64,000 bases of DNA from Rhizobium sp. LC145 (GCF_001005825.1 NZ_LBHV01000003.1:434001-498000); one strand, 5' to 3'; positions 36,365-45,910 are shown, counted from the stretch's first letter. Notes: generated by a model not told the origin, from the sequence alone. Numbers and translations: made by a program.

Positions 36365-37399
36365 ATGAACATCGTGAAACTTTCTGCAGCAGCCCTCGTG
36401 GCCTCCGTCGCGTTTGCCGGCGCTGCCGCCGCGCGCGATCAGGTCCAGATCGCTGGCTCCTCCACCGTTCTTCCCTATGCAAAGATCGTCGCAGAAACCT
36501 TTTCCGAGACTTTCCCGGACTTCAAGGCTCCGGTCGTCGAGTCCGGCGGCACCGGCGGTGGCCTGAAGTCCTTCTGCTCGGGCGTGGGCGAAGGCACGAT
36601 CGACATCGCCAATGCCTCGCGCGCCATCAAGGCAGACGAGCTGGCCGCCTGCAAGGCAGCCGGCGTGGCCGACGTCCAGGAAGTCAAGATCGGCTATGAC
36701 GGCATCGTCTTCGCGACCGACGCCAGCAATGGCGACATGAAGATCGAGCCGAAGGACCTCTACACGGCTCTCGCCGCTGAAGTGGTCGTCGATGGCAAGC
36801 TCGTCGCCAACCCCTACAAGAACTGGTCCGAGATCAACCCGACCCTGCCGAACGGCCCGATTGCCGCTTACATTCCGGGTTCCAAGCACGGCACCCGCGA
36901 AGTCTTCGAAGAGAAGATCATGGCTGAAGGCTGCAAGGAAGCCGGCGCGCCGGAAGTCATCAAGGCCGCCATCACCGATGCCAAGCAGGCTGCCGCCAAG
37001 TGCGTTGCAGTCCGTAAGGATGGCGCGGCTGTCGACATCGACGGCGACTACACCGAAACGCTGGCTCGTATCGCCGCCAACAAGACCGGCCTCGGCGTAT
37101 TCGGCCTGGCTTTCTATGAGAACAACAAGGACAAGCTGAAGGTCGCAACCGTTTCGGAAGTCGTTCCGACGACCGAAACCATCGCCAATGGCGAATATCC
37201 GGTTTCCCGCCCGCTGTTCTTCTACGTGAAGAAGGCTCACCTGGGCGTCATTCCGGGCCTCAAGGAATATGTCGAGTTCTTCCTGTCTGACGACATGGTC
37301 GGCCCCGACTCTCCGCTGGCGGAATACGGCCTGGTTGCTGCTCCCGAAGATCAGCGCGAAGCTGCTCGCGCTGCCTTCGAAGCAGGCACCACGATGTAA
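36365..37399 (+). CDS. pstS: Phosphate ABC transporter substrate-binding protein
   Basis: A 344-residue periplasmic phosphate-binding protein with a signal peptide (about residues 1-23, cleaved near AAA-RDQ). Phosphate-contact motifs are present: AGSSTVLPYAKIVAE, VESGGTGGGLKSFCSG, ANASRAIK and PGSKHGTREVFEE. It delivers phosphate to PstC-PstA. Codon use is more strongly biased than in neighbours, as expected for a highly expressed binding protein. A Pho box precedes it and a strong hairpin follows, so pstS mRNA should exceed that of the membrane subunits. Confidence 0.97.
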   Translation: MNIVKLSAAALVASVAFAGAAAARDQVQIAGSSTVLPYAKIVAETFSETFPDFKAPVVESGGTGGGLKSFCSGVGEGTIDIANASRAIKADELAACKAAGVADVQEVKIGYDGIVFATDASNGDMKIEPKDLYTALAAEVVVDGKLVANPYKNWSEINPTLPNGPIAAYIPGSKHGTREVFEEKIMAEGCKEAGAPEVIKAAITDAKQAAAKCVAVRKDGAAVDIDGDYTETLARIAANKTGLGVFGLAFYENNKDKLKVATVSEVVPTTETIANGEYPVSRPLFFYVKKAHLGVIPGLKEYVEFFLSDDMVGPDSPLAEYGLVAAPEDQREAARAAFEAGTTM

Positions 37400-37404
37400 T
37401 CAAC

Positions 37405-37442
37405 AACCCGGCGGGCGCCTTGACCGGCGCCCGCCGGGTTTT
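37405..37442 (+). terminator. Intercistronic terminator/attenuator between pstS and pstC
   Basis: A perfect 15-base inverted repeat (37405-37419 with 37426-37440, six-base loop) runs into a short T tract. It lies five bases after the pstS stop, within the pst operon, and would reduce readthrough or protect the 3' end of pstS mRNA. Confidence 0.88.
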
Positions 37443-37561
37443 GCCGGCTGCGGCACGATAAAGATCTCAAGTATTGTCATCGCCGGCTGTGCTCCGGAAA
37501 CAGCTATTGACGCGCCATGGCATCGTGAATGTCGGCGCATGGCATGCCGAGGAAGCTTCTT

Positions 37562-39046
37562 ATGAATACTTCGATCCTTTTGCTGATCCTGGCGTTGATC
37601 GGCATTGCCAGTTATCTCGCGGGCACGCGCCGGGCGGTTGCGCTTGCCGGAGGCCGTTCGTCCGACATGCATTCGCGGCCGGGCTATTACGGTTCCTATG
37701 TCCTGATCTGGGCGCTTCTCCCGGCAGCTCTTGTTCTTGCCCTGTGGTTGGCCATCAGCCCGCTGCTCGTCAACTCGGCCGTCCGCAGCGAATTTCCCGA
37801 AGAAGTGCGTGCGCAGCCGCAAGCGTCCCAGAGCCTCGCTTATGGCATGGTCAGCACGATCGCGCGCGGGCTGCAGGTTCTGACGCCCGAGGAGCGGGAG
37901 CAGGTGACGGCGGGTACGGCGGATGTCCGGCCGCTTCTGGCGAGCAGGGGCGTGGCGATCGCCGGCGATCCCGAGCCCTATATGATGGAGGCTGCGCAGA
38001 CCCTAAATGGCCTGAGTGCCACGAGCCGCTTCGGCATGATCGCCACCGTGCTGGCTGTTGCGATCGGCGGGCTGCTGCTTGCCTATCGAAGAATCGCGCC
38101 CCGTTTCCGCGCCCGTAATCAGGTCGAAAAGGTCATTCTCGGTGCGCTGGTCGTCGCCTCCTCCATCGCCATCCTGACGACCGTCGGCATCGTCTTCTCG
38201 ATGCTGTCCGAGGCGATCCAGTTCTTCACCATGGTGCCGGCCTCCGAATTCTTCTTCGGCACCGTCTGGGACCCGCGCTTCGCGGCTGCCGGCGCGGCCG
38301 ACTCCGCAGGCCAGTTTGGTTTGATCCCGCTCTTGGCCGGCACGCTCTATATCGGCGCCGTGGCCATGGCGGTCGCCGTTCCGGTCGGCCTTTTCTCGGC
38401 GATCTACATGGCGGAATACGCATCCCCGCGGTTCCGCTCGGTGGCAAAACCGCTGCTCGAAGTGCTCGCCGGCATCCCGACCATCGTCTACGGCTTTTTC
38501 GCGCTCACCACGGTCGGCCCGTTCCTGCGCGATATCTCCGCGCAGATCAACGAGCTTGCGACCGGCAACTACCAGAACTTCATCCAGGCCCAGAGCGTCA
38601 TCACGGCGGGCTTCGTGATGGGCATCATGCTGATCCCCTATGTGTCCTCGCTTTCGGACGACATCATCACGGCGGTCCCCCGCGCGCTCCGCGACGGTTC
38701 GCTGGGGCTCGGCGCCACCAAGTCGGAGACCATCAAGCGCGTCGTGCTTCCGGCGGCCCTGCCGGGCATCGTCGGCGCCATCCTGATGACGGCCTCGCGC
38801 GCCATCGGCGAAACCATGATCGTGGTTCTTGCCGCGGGCGTTGCCGCGCGCATGCAGTTCGATCCCTTCGAGCCGATGACGACCGTGACGGTCAAGATCG
38901 TCAGCCAGTTGACGGGCGACCTCGAGTTCACCTCGCCGCAGACGCTGGTTGCCTTCGCACTGGGCATCACGCTCTTCACCATCACGCTCTGCCTCAACAT
39001 CTATGCGCTCTATATCGTCCGCAAATACCGGGAGCAGTACGAATGA
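37562..39046 (+). CDS. pstC: Phosphate ABC transporter permease PstC
   Basis: A 494-residue permease, longer than the E. coli protein because of an N-terminal extension with two extra membrane helices (about residues 3-22 and 50-75) and a periplasmic loop. The core six-span domain begins near residue 195. The ABC-coupling EAA-like loop reads DGSLGLGATKSETIKRVVLPAALPG. ATG at 37562 has GAGGAAGC upstream. Its stop overlaps the pstA start (ATGA). Confidence 0.95.
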   Translation: MNTSILLLILALIGIASYLAGTRRAVALAGGRSSDMHSRPGYYGSYVLIWALLPAALVLALWLAISPLLVNSAVRSEFPEEVRAQPQASQSLAYGMVSTIARGLQVLTPEEREQVTAGTADVRPLLASRGVAIAGDPEPYMMEAAQTLNGLSATSRFGMIATVLAVAIGGLLLAYRRIAPRFRARNQVEKVILGALVVASSIAILTTVGIVFSMLSEAIQFFTMVPASEFFFGTVWDPRFAAAGAADSAGQFGLIPLLAGTLYIGAVAMAVAVPVGLFSAIYMAEYASPRFRSVAKPLLEVLAGIPTIVYGFFALTTVGPFLRDISAQINELATGNYQNFIQAQSVITAGFVMGIMLIPYVSSLSDDIITAVPRALRDGSLGLGATKSETIKRVVLPAALPGIVGAILMTASRAIGETMIVVLAAGVAARMQFDPFEPMTTVTVKIVSQLTGDLEFTSPQTLVAFALGITLFTITLCLNIYALYIVRKYREQYE

Positions 39047-40362
39047 CCGACGCAATCACTCCCGCAGCGATACCGGCCAGCGCGGCACCCCCGCGGCGCG
39101 ATATCGGCATCAAGCGCCGCTACGCCGCCGAGCGACGTTTCCGCGCCTATGGAATTGCGGCCATTTCCTTTGGCCTCCTCTTCCTCTTCCTGCTCCTGTG
39201 GTCGGTTGTTTCGAAGGGCTATACGGCCTTCCAGCAGACCACGATCACCATTCCGGTGGAGTTCTCCGAGCAGATCATCGATCCGGATAACGAGCGGCAG
39301 ACCGATCCCCGCAAGCTGATGACCGCCAACTATCCGAACGTGGCGCGCAACGCGCTCGCCAAGGTACTCGGAGTTTCGACCGATGACCGCGCGGCGCTTC
39401 GCGAGGTGAACGGTCTGATCTCGGACAGCATCCGCACGCAGCTCCGTGATATGGTCATCGCCAATCCGGCCATCATCGGCACCACGCAGACCGTTTCCCT
39501 GCTTGCGCACGGCAATGTAGACTCGATCTTCAAGGGGCAGGTCGATCTGACGGTCGGCGAGCAGAACCGCCGTATCAGCGATCGCCAGGTCGGCTGGATG
39601 AACGAGCTTTCGGCGAGCGGCGCGCTCGCCAAGCAGTTCAACGCCGGCATCTTCGTGAACGGCGCCTCCAGCCGTCCGGAAGCCGCCGGCGTCGGCGTGG
39701 CGCTGATCGGCTCCTTCTACATGATGCTGATCGTCCTGGTGCTCGCGCTGCCGATCGGGGTTGCCGCCTCGATCTATCTTGAGGAGTTCGCCCCGAAGAA
39801 CAGGTTCACCGATCTGATCGAGGTGAACATCAACAATCTCGCGGCCGTTCCCTCGATCGTCTACGGTCTTCTCGGCCTCGCCGTCTTCATCAACTTCATG
39901 GGGCTGCCGCGCTCGGCTTCGCTGGTCGGCGGCCTCGTCCTGACGCTGATGACGTTGCCGACCATCATCATCGCCACCCGCGCGGCGCTGAAGGCAGTGC
40001 CGCCGTCGATCCGCGCTGCGGCTCTCGGCCTCGGCGCGTCGAAGATGCAGACGATCTTCCACCACGTGCTGCCGCTCGCCATGCCAGGCATCCTGACCGG
40101 CACGATCATCGGCCTTGCGCATGCGCTCGGCGAAACTGCGCCCCTGCTCTTGATCGGCATGGTGGCGTTCGTGGCAAACTATCCGACCACGCCGCTCGAT
40201 CCTTCGACGGCGCTGCCGGTGCAGATCTACATGTGGGCGAACGAGGCGGAACGTGCCTTCGTGGAACGGACCTCCGGAGCGATCATCATCCTGCTCCTGT
40301 TCCTCCTGGTTATGAATGTCGGCGCAATTCTCTTGCGGCGCCGGTTTGAGCGGCGCTGGTAG
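39043..40362 (+). CDS. pstA: Phosphate ABC transporter permease PstA
   Basis: A 439-residue permease with an N-terminal membrane helix (about residues 38-58), a large periplasmic insertion to about 215 and a C-terminal six-helix core. The coupling loop is seen in [26 protein letters not shown]. The extended form with the insertion is usual in alphaproteobacteria. It overlaps pstC by four bases and is followed by pstB after 14 bases, so subunit synthesis is coupled. Confidence 0.95.
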   Translation: MTDAITPAAIPASAAPPRRDIGIKRRYAAERRFRAYGIAAISFGLLFLFLLLWSVVSKGYTAFQQTTITIPVEFSEQIIDPDNERQTDPRKLMTANYPNVARNALAKVLGVSTDDRAALREVNGLISDSIRTQLRDMVIANPAIIGTTQTVSLLAHGNVDSIFKGQVDLTVGEQNRRISDRQVGWMNELSASGALAKQFNAGIFVNGASSRPEAAGVGVALIGSFYMMLIVLVLALPIGVAASIYLEEFAPKNRFTDLIEVNINNLAAVPSIVYGLLGLAVFINFMGLPRSASLVGGLVLTLMTLPTIIIATRAALKAVPPSIRAAALGLGASKMQTIFHHVLPLAMPGILTGTIIGLAHALGETAPLLLIGMVAFVANYPTTPLDPSTALPVQIYMWANEAERAFVERTSGAIIILLLFLLVMNVGAILLRRRFERRW

Positions 40363-40376
40363 AAGGAGTAGACACG

Positions 40377-41192
40377 ATGAACATGATGTCGGAAGCCGCA
40401 GTTGAGAAGGCGTTGGAACAGAAGATGAGTGATGTTTCCCACAAGATGATCGGCAAGGATGTTTCTGTGTATTACGGCGAGAAGCGCGCGCTTTTCGACG
40501 TGAACCTGAACGTCCGGGAAAATACGGTGACGGCGCTGATCGGCCCCTCCGGTTGTGGCAAGTCCACCTTCCTGCGCTGCCTCAACCGCATGAATGACAC
40601 GATCGAAAACTGCCGGGTGACGGGTAAGATCACGCTCGATACGGACGATATCTACGACAAGGAAATCGATGTCGTCGAACTTCGTGCCCGCGTCGGCATG
40701 GTCTTCCAGAAGCCTAACCCGTTCCCGAAGTCGATCTACGAGAACATCGCCTATGGTCCGCGCATCCATGGGCTTGCCAGAAACAAGGCGGATATGGACC
40801 AGGTGGTCGAGGCGAGCCTGCAGCGTGCCGGCCTCTGGTCGGAAGTGAAGGATCGCCTGCACGAATCCGGTACGGGCCTTTCGGGCGGTCAGCAGCAGCG
40901 TCTTTGCATCGCCCGCGCCGTCGCCGTCTCGCCGGAAGTCATCCTGATGGACGAGCCCTGCTCGGCGCTCGACCCGATCGCCACCGCCAAGGTCGAGGAA
41001 CTGATCCACGAGCTTCGCGCCAACTACACGATCGTCATCGTGACGCACTCCATGCAGCAGGCTGCGCGCGTTTCCCAGCGCACCGCGATGTTCCATCTCG
41101 GCCAGCTCGTCGAGGAGAACGATACCGACAAGATGTTCACCAATCCGGATGACCAGCGCACCCAGGATTACATCATGGGCCGCTTCGGCTGA
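40377..41192 (+). CDS. pstB: Phosphate ABC transporter ATP-binding protein
   Basis: A 271-residue ABC ATPase that powers phosphate import and relays transporter status to PhoU-PhoR. Walker [10 protein letters not shown] (about residue 56), the Q loop [19 protein letters not shown], the signature [14 protein letters not shown], Walker B VILMDEP and the switch His in VTHSMQQA are all intact. ATG at 40377 or 40383 could start translation. It lies between pstA and phoU. Confidence 0.97.
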   Translation: MNMMSEAAVEKALEQKMSDVSHKMIGKDVSVYYGEKRALFDVNLNVRENTVTALIGPSGCGKSTFLRCLNRMNDTIENCRVTGKITLDTDDIYDKEIDVVELRARVGMVFQKPNPFPKSIYENIAYGPRIHGLARNKADMDQVVEASLQRAGLWSEVKDRLHESGTGLSGGQQQRLCIARAVAVSPEVILMDEPCSALDPIATAKVEELIHELRANYTIVIVTHSMQQAARVSQRTAMFHLGQLVEENDTDKMFTNPDDQRTQDYIMGRFG

Positions 41193-41233
41193 TCGGGCGC
41201 TGGTGGTGACCCCCGAATTTTGAGGATAAGACC

Positions 41234-41953
41234 ATGGCTTCGACACATATCCTGTCGGCTTATGACGAAGAGCTGAAATACCTGACGCGCCGCATCTCCG
41301 AAATGGGCGGCCTTGCCGAGCAGATGTGCGCGGATGCCGTCCGCGCGCTCGTCAATTCCGATACGGCGCTCGCCCAGAAGGTCATCTCGGACGACGTGAT
41401 CCTCGATCACGCCGAGCGGGAGATCCAGGACAAGGCGATCGTCACGATCGCCAAGCGCCAGCCGATGGCCGCCGATCTGCGCGAAATCGTCGGCACGCTG
41501 CGCATCGCTGCCGACCTGGAGCGCGTCGGCGATCTCGGCAAGAATACCGCCAAGCGCGTCATCGCGGTTCAAGGCACCGGGGTCCCGCGCAAGCTCGCCC
41601 GCGGTATCGAGCACCTTTCCGAACTCGCGCTCGTTCAATTGAAGGAAGTGCTCGACGTCTTCTCCAATCGCTCCGTGCAGAAGGCCGAGGCCATCCGCCA
41701 GCGCGACGAGGAGATCGACGCGATGTATACGTCGCTGTTCCGCGAACTCCTCACCTACATGATGGAAGACCCGCGCAACATCACCACCTGCACGCACCTC
41801 CTGTTCTGCGCCAAGAACATCGAGCGCATCGGCGACCATGCGACCAACATTGCCGAGACCATCTACTACATGGCCACCGGCGCCCAGCCGGAGGGAGAAC
41901 GTCCGAAGGATGACACGTCGAATACCGTCGGCGCAGTCCTGACCAATGAGTGA
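41234..41953 (+). CDS. phoU: Phosphate signalling protein PhoU
   Basis: A 239-residue all-helical protein with two repeated PhoU domains, each with a metal-binding-like E/DxxxD pattern, as in DADLERVGDLGKNTAKR-type helices (residues AADLERVGDLGKN here) and CAKNIERIGDHATNIAE. PhoU represses PhoR-PhoB signalling when phosphate is plentiful and restrains Pst uptake. It lies 41 bases after pstB and 23 before phoB on the same strand. Confidence 0.96.
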   Translation: MASTHILSAYDEELKYLTRRISEMGGLAEQMCADAVRALVNSDTALAQKVISDDVILDHAEREIQDKAIVTIAKRQPMAADLREIVGTLRIAADLERVGDLGKNTAKRVIAVQGTGVPRKLARGIEHLSELALVQLKEVLDVFSNRSVQKAEAIRQRDEEIDAMYTSLFRELLTYMMEDPRNITTCTHLLFCAKNIERIGDHATNIAETIYYMATGAQPEGERPKDDTSNTVGAVLTNE

Positions 41954-41976
41954 ATGCTGACGGAGTAGAGGTGAGA

Positions 41977-42660
41977 ATGCAGCCCAAGATCGTGGTCGTG
42001 GAAGACGAAGAAGCGCTGAGCGTGCTTCTTCGCTACAATCTCGAAGCCGAGGGCTACGAGGTCGATACCATCCTGCGCGGTGACGAAGCCGAGTTGAGAT
42101 TGCAGGAACGTGTGCCGGACCTCCTGGTCCTCGATTGGATGCTGCCGGGCGTTTCCGGCATCGAGCTTTGCCGCCGGCTGCGCATGCGGCCGGAAACGGA
42201 GCGGCTTCCGATCATCATGCTGACGGCCCGCGGTGAGGAAAGCGAGCGGGTGCGCGGCCTCGCGACGGGAGCGGACGATTATGTCGTGAAGCCGTTCTCG
42301 ACGCCCGAACTGATGGCCCGCGTAAAGGCCATGTTGCGTCGCGCCCGCCCGGAAGTGCTCTCCAGCGTCCTGCGCTGCGGCGATATCGAGCTCGACCGGG
42401 AGACACATCGCGTCCACCGCAAGAGCCGCGAAGTGCGCCTCGGTCCGACGGAATTCCGCCTCCTGGAATTCCTGATGGCATCGCCCGGCCGCGTCTTCTC
42501 GCGCTCCCAGCTTCTCGATGGCGTCTGGGGGCACGATATCTACGTGGATGAGCGGACCGTGGACGTGCATGTCGGCCGCCTGCGCAAGGCGCTCAATTTT
42601 TCCAACATGCAGGATGTCATCCGCACCGTCCGCGGCGCGGGCTATTCCATGGAGGCTTGA
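41977..42660 (+). CDS. phoB: Phosphate regulon response regulator
   Basis: A 227-residue OmpR-type regulator. The receiver domain has the acidic pocket VEDEE, phospho-acceptor Asp53 in LVLDWMLPG and Lys in VVKPFSTPEL. The C-terminal winged helix (about residues 130-227) ends DERTVDVHVGRLRKAL and IRTVRGAGYSME. Phosphorylated by PhoR, it binds Pho boxes such as that before pstS. ATG at 41977 has a GAGGTGAG site; an upstream in-frame GTG/ATG extension is unlikely. It completes the phoR-pst-phoU-phoB locus. Confidence 0.97.
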   Translation: MQPKIVVVEDEEALSVLLRYNLEAEGYEVDTILRGDEAELRLQERVPDLLVLDWMLPGVSGIELCRRLRMRPETERLPIIMLTARGEESERVRGLATGADDYVVKPFSTPELMARVKAMLRRARPEVLSSVLRCGDIELDRETHRVHRKSREVRLGPTEFRLLEFLMASPGRVFSRSQLLDGVWGHDIYVDERTVDVHVGRLRKALNFSNMQDVIRTVRGAGYSMEA

Positions 42661-42675
42661 GCCTCGCCCGGCTGC

Positions 42676-43575
42676 TTACAGCGGCCGGGTGTTTGACTTG
42701 AAGCCCATGACGGACCTTGCCCAGAATTCCGCGCTCCGGATCATCGTCGGGGCGTGCTCGGGGTCGTCGGCAAGTTCGGCGAGCTCGGAAAGCCGGTGCA
42801 TGCCGGAAAGGACCGCGACCCGCTTGCGGTCGATCCTCCGTCCCGTCTCCGCCTCGTAGGCGGTAATGATCCGCTCCGTCAGGTCCGATGAGACGAGATT
42901 GGAATAGATGAACTCCTGGTGCAGCGGTCCGAAGCCGGAATCGGCGAAGTCGTAGATGCCGTTCAGTTCCTGGTGCTCGTGGTCGAAGGCCATGTTCCAG
43001 CCATGGCCGTCGAAAAAGCCGTAAGTCTCGCCGTAGGGGTCCGGCTCCAGGGCTTCGAAAGCGTCGATTGTCGAGGCACCAAGCGCGCGCAGTTCCTCCG
43101 GCAAGGCGGGCAGGGCCTTGGCGCGGATTTCGGCAGGCGGGAACCAGGGCTTGATGGGCCTTGCGCCGGCCTCGGTCATGCGCCGGTCGTCGATCCTATG
43201 GAGCTCCGCATAGAAAAGCCCGAGCGCCTGGCCGAGTTTCTCCCTGGCCGCTTCGGGAAGCGCGTCATATTCCGCCGTCACCAGATGCTCGCCCGAAAGC
43301 TTTTCGTGTCTCGAGAAAAGCGGCGGGCTGGGGTGGATGCGTAAATCCGGCACAGGCAGCGAAACGGCGTGCCGGATCACCGCCAGCAATCCGGCTTCGC
43401 GCAACAGCCCCTCTTTTCCGGCCTCGTGTCGCGGAAACTTGAAGATCCAGCGATCGTCGACATCCACCGCCACGGAATCCCACCCGGCCATGGCGAGCCG
43501 AAAGGAGGAGCCGGCGAGATCGGGAAAGGCCGCGATGATAGCGGCGCGGTATGTGTCGAGGTCGGTCACTTCCAT
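42676..43575 (-). CDS. Aminoglycoside-phosphotransferase-family kinase
   Basis: A 299-residue small-molecule kinase-like protein of the APH/choline-kinase fold. The nucleotide-binding Lys is in DDRWIFKFPRHEAG. The catalytic loop reads FFDGHGWNMAFD: the usual HxDxxxxN has Phe for His but keeps Asp and Asn. The metal-binding Asp is in NGIYDFADSGFGP. A real resistance function is doubtful; such chromosomal members usually act on housekeeping metabolites. The gene converges on phoB with a 15-base gap. Confidence 0.83.
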   Translation of the reverse strand: MEVTDLDTYRAAIIAAFPDLAGSSFRLAMAGWDSVAVDVDDRWIFKFPRHEAGKEGLLREAGLLAVIRHAVSLPVPDLRIHPSPPLFSRHEKLSGEHLVTAEYDALPEAAREKLGQALGLFYAELHRIDDRRMTEAGARPIKPWFPPAEIRAKALPALPEELRALGASTIDAFEALEPDPYGETYGFFDGHGWNMAFDHEHQELNGIYDFADSGFGPLHQEFIYSNLVSSDLTERIITAYEAETGRRIDRKRVAVLSGMHRLSELAELADDPEHAPTMIRSAEFWARSVMGFKSNTRPL

Positions 43576-43599
43576 CTTTCAGGTCCCTTGCAAGTCCTC

Positions 43600-43635
43600 G
43601 AAAGAAAAAGCCGTCCAAACGGGTTTGGACGGCTT
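43600..43635 (-). terminator. Terminator of gcrA
   Basis: A perfect 13-base stem (43608-43620 with 43623-43635) is followed, on the minus strand, by a TTTTTCTTT tract. It lies about 90 bases after the gcrA stop. Confidence 0.88.
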
Positions 43636-43666
43636 CGATGTCGCATTCGGTTCGGTAGTGCCAAGC

Positions 43667-43724
43667 TTAGAGCATGTCGCGCAAAAGTGTGAAGCGGTTT
43701 TGCGAAAACGACATAAGCAAAAAC
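43667..43724. repeat. Rhizobial intergenic repeat with inverted arms
   Basis: The sequence beginning AGAGCATGTCGCGCAAAAG and containing AAGCGGTTTTGCGAAAACGA resembles a short dispersed repeat that I recall as common between genes in Rhizobium and Agrobacterium. Its TGTCG..GCAAAA and TTTTGC..CGACA arms can pair. It abuts the gcrA stop codon. Confidence 0.7.
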
Positions 43725-44255
43725 TTAGGCCCGGGCCGCTGCCTTGCGGCGATCATGCACTGGCTGGTAGGCAAGGCGGGCATGATAGTTGCAATAGGGC
43801 GAGGAATCCGGGCTGTCGCAACCGCAGAAGTGGAAACCTTCCTTGAGCGGGTCGCCGACCGGCCATTTGCAGGTGCGTTCCGTCAGCTCCGTCAGCGAGA
43901 GCCTGCGGGAGATCGGCACCACCACGTTGCGCGCGGGGATGAATTCCATCTCCTCGGCCGTATCGATCTCGATCTCTTCCTTCAGCATGGTCGCGCCGAC
44001 AGCGCGGGCAACCGTGCGGGTGGTAACCCGGGACGCATAGTTCGGAGCGCGCGGAGCGGATGTGGTGCGCTTGGTGGCGCGGTTCGTGGCCACGGTGCCG
44101 CCGGCCTTTGCGCGGCCGGGCAGGCTGAGCCGGTGAACCTTGCCGATCACCGCGTTGCGGCTTACTCCGCCGAGCTGCGCCGCGATCTGGCTTGCGCTCA
44201 GGCCTTCCGACCACAGTCTCTTGAGTTTCTCGACGCGTTCGTCTGTCCAGTTCAT
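43725..44255 (-). CDS. gcrA: GcrA cell cycle regulator
   Basis: A 176-residue transcription factor of alphaproteobacteria that binds sigma-70 RNA polymerase holoenzyme at CcrM-methylated GANTC sites. The N-terminal helix-turn-helix MNWTDERVEKLKRLWSEG..SASQIAAQLGGVSRNAV is characteristic. The C-terminal sigma-interacting part has RTCKWPVGDP and FCGCDSPDSSPYCNYHARLAY. The region upstream of the gene is rich in GANTC sites, and a strong terminator lies downstream. Confidence 0.97.
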   Translation of the reverse strand: MNWTDERVEKLKRLWSEGLSASQIAAQLGGVSRNAVIGKVHRLSLPGRAKAGGTVATNRATKRTTSAPRAPNYASRVTTRTVARAVGATMLKEEIEIDTAEEMEFIPARNVVVPISRRLSLTELTERTCKWPVGDPLKEGFHFCGCDSPDSSPYCNYHARLAYQPVHDRRKAAARA

Positions 44256-44290
44256 GCCCGTTCTCCGCCTTTGGACGTTGCCGGCAGGCA

Positions 44291-44479
44291 GAATCCTTCA
44301 CCCTTGGCTCGAAGTCATTCGAGCCAGCCACTACATCTATACGTTGGGTGACTAGTTCCGCCGCATGCAGTCTAGTAATTGATGTTTAACCTAGTGTGAG
44401 GCTGACTCCGTGGCAAGAGTCGGAGGAATCTGCGGGAATCGATTTCGGGGTTTTCCCCAACTTGCTTTCGGGGAGAGTC
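44291..44479. promoter_or_regulatory. GANTC (CcrM methylation) site cluster
   Basis: Six GANTC sites lie at 44291, 44404, 44417, 44426, 44436 and 44475 (first base), five of them within 76 bases, between the divergent gcrA and argD genes. Random expectation is about one per 256 bases. These are targets of the cell-cycle methylase CcrM and of GcrA binding. Confidence 0.85.
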
Positions 44480-44542
44480 TTTTTTGTCACAGGTGGCGGT
44501 TGCGGCATGTGCCGCCGATAGCCCGAAAATGCCGAGCTTTTA

Positions 44543-44571
44543 TTGACATCAATCCCCGAAATGGGGATAGT
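44543..44571 (+). promoter_or_regulatory. Probable argD promoter
   Basis: TTGACA (44543-44548), 17 bases, then GATAGT (44566-44571): a perfect -35 and a 4/6 -10 element. A start site near 44578 would put a stable hairpin at the very 5' end of the argD transcript. Confidence 0.65.
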
Positions 44572-44577
44572 GCCCGC

Positions 44578-44617
44578 GCCGCCCTCCGGGCGGCATTTTT
44601 GATTTTTTTGCCACCGA
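44578..44617 (+). terminator. GC hairpin with T tract in the argD leader
   Basis: GCCGCCC-TCC-GGGCGGC (44578-44594) is followed by ATTTTTGATTTTTTT. It looks like an intrinsic terminator, yet it lies at the predicted 5' end of argD mRNA, 45 bases before the start codon. It may end an upstream transcript, attenuate argD or stabilise its mRNA. Confidence 0.7.
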
Positions 44618-44661
44618 GATCGCCTGATACGAAACGCGATTGCCGAAGGAGAAATGTCGCC

Positions 44662-45858
44662 ATGGCCGAAGCCGCGCTCTACGACACCTATGCACGGGCG
44701 CCTCTGCGCTTCGAGCGAGGCGAAGGGGTCTGGCTGTTCACGGAGACGGGCGAGCGCTATCTCGATTTTGCGGCTGGCGTCGCGGTGAACTCGCTGGGCC
44801 ACGCCCATCCTCACTTGGTGGAGACCTTGAAGAGCCAGGCGGAGAAGGTCTGGCACCTGTCGAACCTCTATGAGGTTCCGGGCCAGGAAACGCTCTCCCG
44901 CCGGCTGACCGCCGCGACCTTCGCGGATAAGGTCTTCTTCACCAATTCCGGCGCGGAAGCCCTGGAATGCGCGATCAAGACGGCGCGCCGCTACCAGTAT
45001 TCCAAGGGGCACCCGGAGAGGTTCCATATCGTCACCTTCGAGGGCGCCTTCCACGGCCGCACTCTGGCGACGATCGCCGCCGGCGGTCAGGCGAAATATC
45101 TCGAAGGCTTCGGCCCGAAGGTCCAGGGCTTCGACCAGGTTCCCTTCGACGATCTCCCGGCTTTGAAGGCGGCTGTCACCGAGGCGACCGCGGCCATCCT
45201 CATCGAGCCGGTGCAGGGCGAGGGCGGTCTGCGCACGGTTTCCAAGGATTTCCTGCGGGCGCTGCGCGCACTTTGCGACGATAATGGCGTTCTTCTGATC
45301 TTCGACGAGGTGCAGTGCGGCGTCGGCCGCACCGGCAAGCTCTTCGCCCATGAGTGGGCAGGCGTGACGCCGGATATCATGGCGGTCGCCAAGGGTATCG
45401 GCGGCGGCTTTCCGCTCGGCACCTGCCTCGCGACGGCGGATGCCGCTTCCGGCATGGTCGCCGGTACGCACGGCACGACCTATGGCGGCAACCCGCTCGC
45501 CATGGCGGTCGGCAATGCTGTCCTGGATGTCGTGCTGGAAGATGGTTTCCTCGATCACGTCCGGGATGTGGCGCTGGTCTTTCGCCAGGGCCTGGCAAGC
45601 CTCAAGGACCGCTTTCCGGATATCGTGGAGGAAATCCGCGGCGAAGGGCTGATGCTCGGCATCAAGGCCAAGGTGCCGTCCTCCGAACTCCTGCTGGCGA
45701 TGCGCGACGAGCACATCCTCGGCGTTCCGGCAGGCGACAACGTCATCCGGCTTCTGCCGCCGCTGGTGGTAACGGCGGAGGAGGCTCGCGAGGGTCTTGC
45801 CCGTATCGAAAAAGCGGCGGAAAAGCTCTCCGCCGCCCGCATGAAGAAATCGGCCTGA
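44662..45858 (+). CDS. argD: Acetylornithine aminotransferase
   Basis: A 398-residue PLP-dependent class III aminotransferase converting N-acetylglutamate semialdehyde to N-acetylornithine, step four of arginine synthesis. The PLP Lys is in [12 protein letters not shown] (Lys244), with [19 protein letters not shown] and the [17 protein letters not shown] phosphate site. ATG at 44662 is chosen from the family N terminus, and AAGGAG lies ten bases upstream. argF follows after 52 bases on the same strand, the conserved argD-argF order of rhizobia. Confidence 0.95.
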   Translation: MAEAALYDTYARAPLRFERGEGVWLFTETGERYLDFAAGVAVNSLGHAHPHLVETLKSQAEKVWHLSNLYEVPGQETLSRRLTAATFADKVFFTNSGAEALECAIKTARRYQYSKGHPERFHIVTFEGAFHGRTLATIAAGGQAKYLEGFGPKVQGFDQVPFDDLPALKAAVTEATAAILIEPVQGEGGLRTVSKDFLRALRALCDDNGVLLIFDEVQCGVGRTGKLFAHEWAGVTPDIMAVAKGIGGGFPLGTCLATADAASGMVAGTHGTTYGGNPLAMAVGNAVLDVVLEDGFLDHVRDVALVFRQGLASLKDRFPDIVEEIRGEGLMLGIKAKVPSSELLLAMRDEHILGVPAGDNVIRLLPPLVVTAEEAREGLARIEKAAEKLSAARMKKSA

Positions 45859-45910
45859 GGGCATTCGGAGGGGAGCATTTTCTGTTCCCTCTTCAAGGGA
45901 ACAATTGGAA

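Noticed and set aside
42676..43575. Aminoglycoside resistance gene
   Set aside because: Only the broad kinase fold is shared; the catalytic loop His is replaced by Phe and the context is housekeeping.
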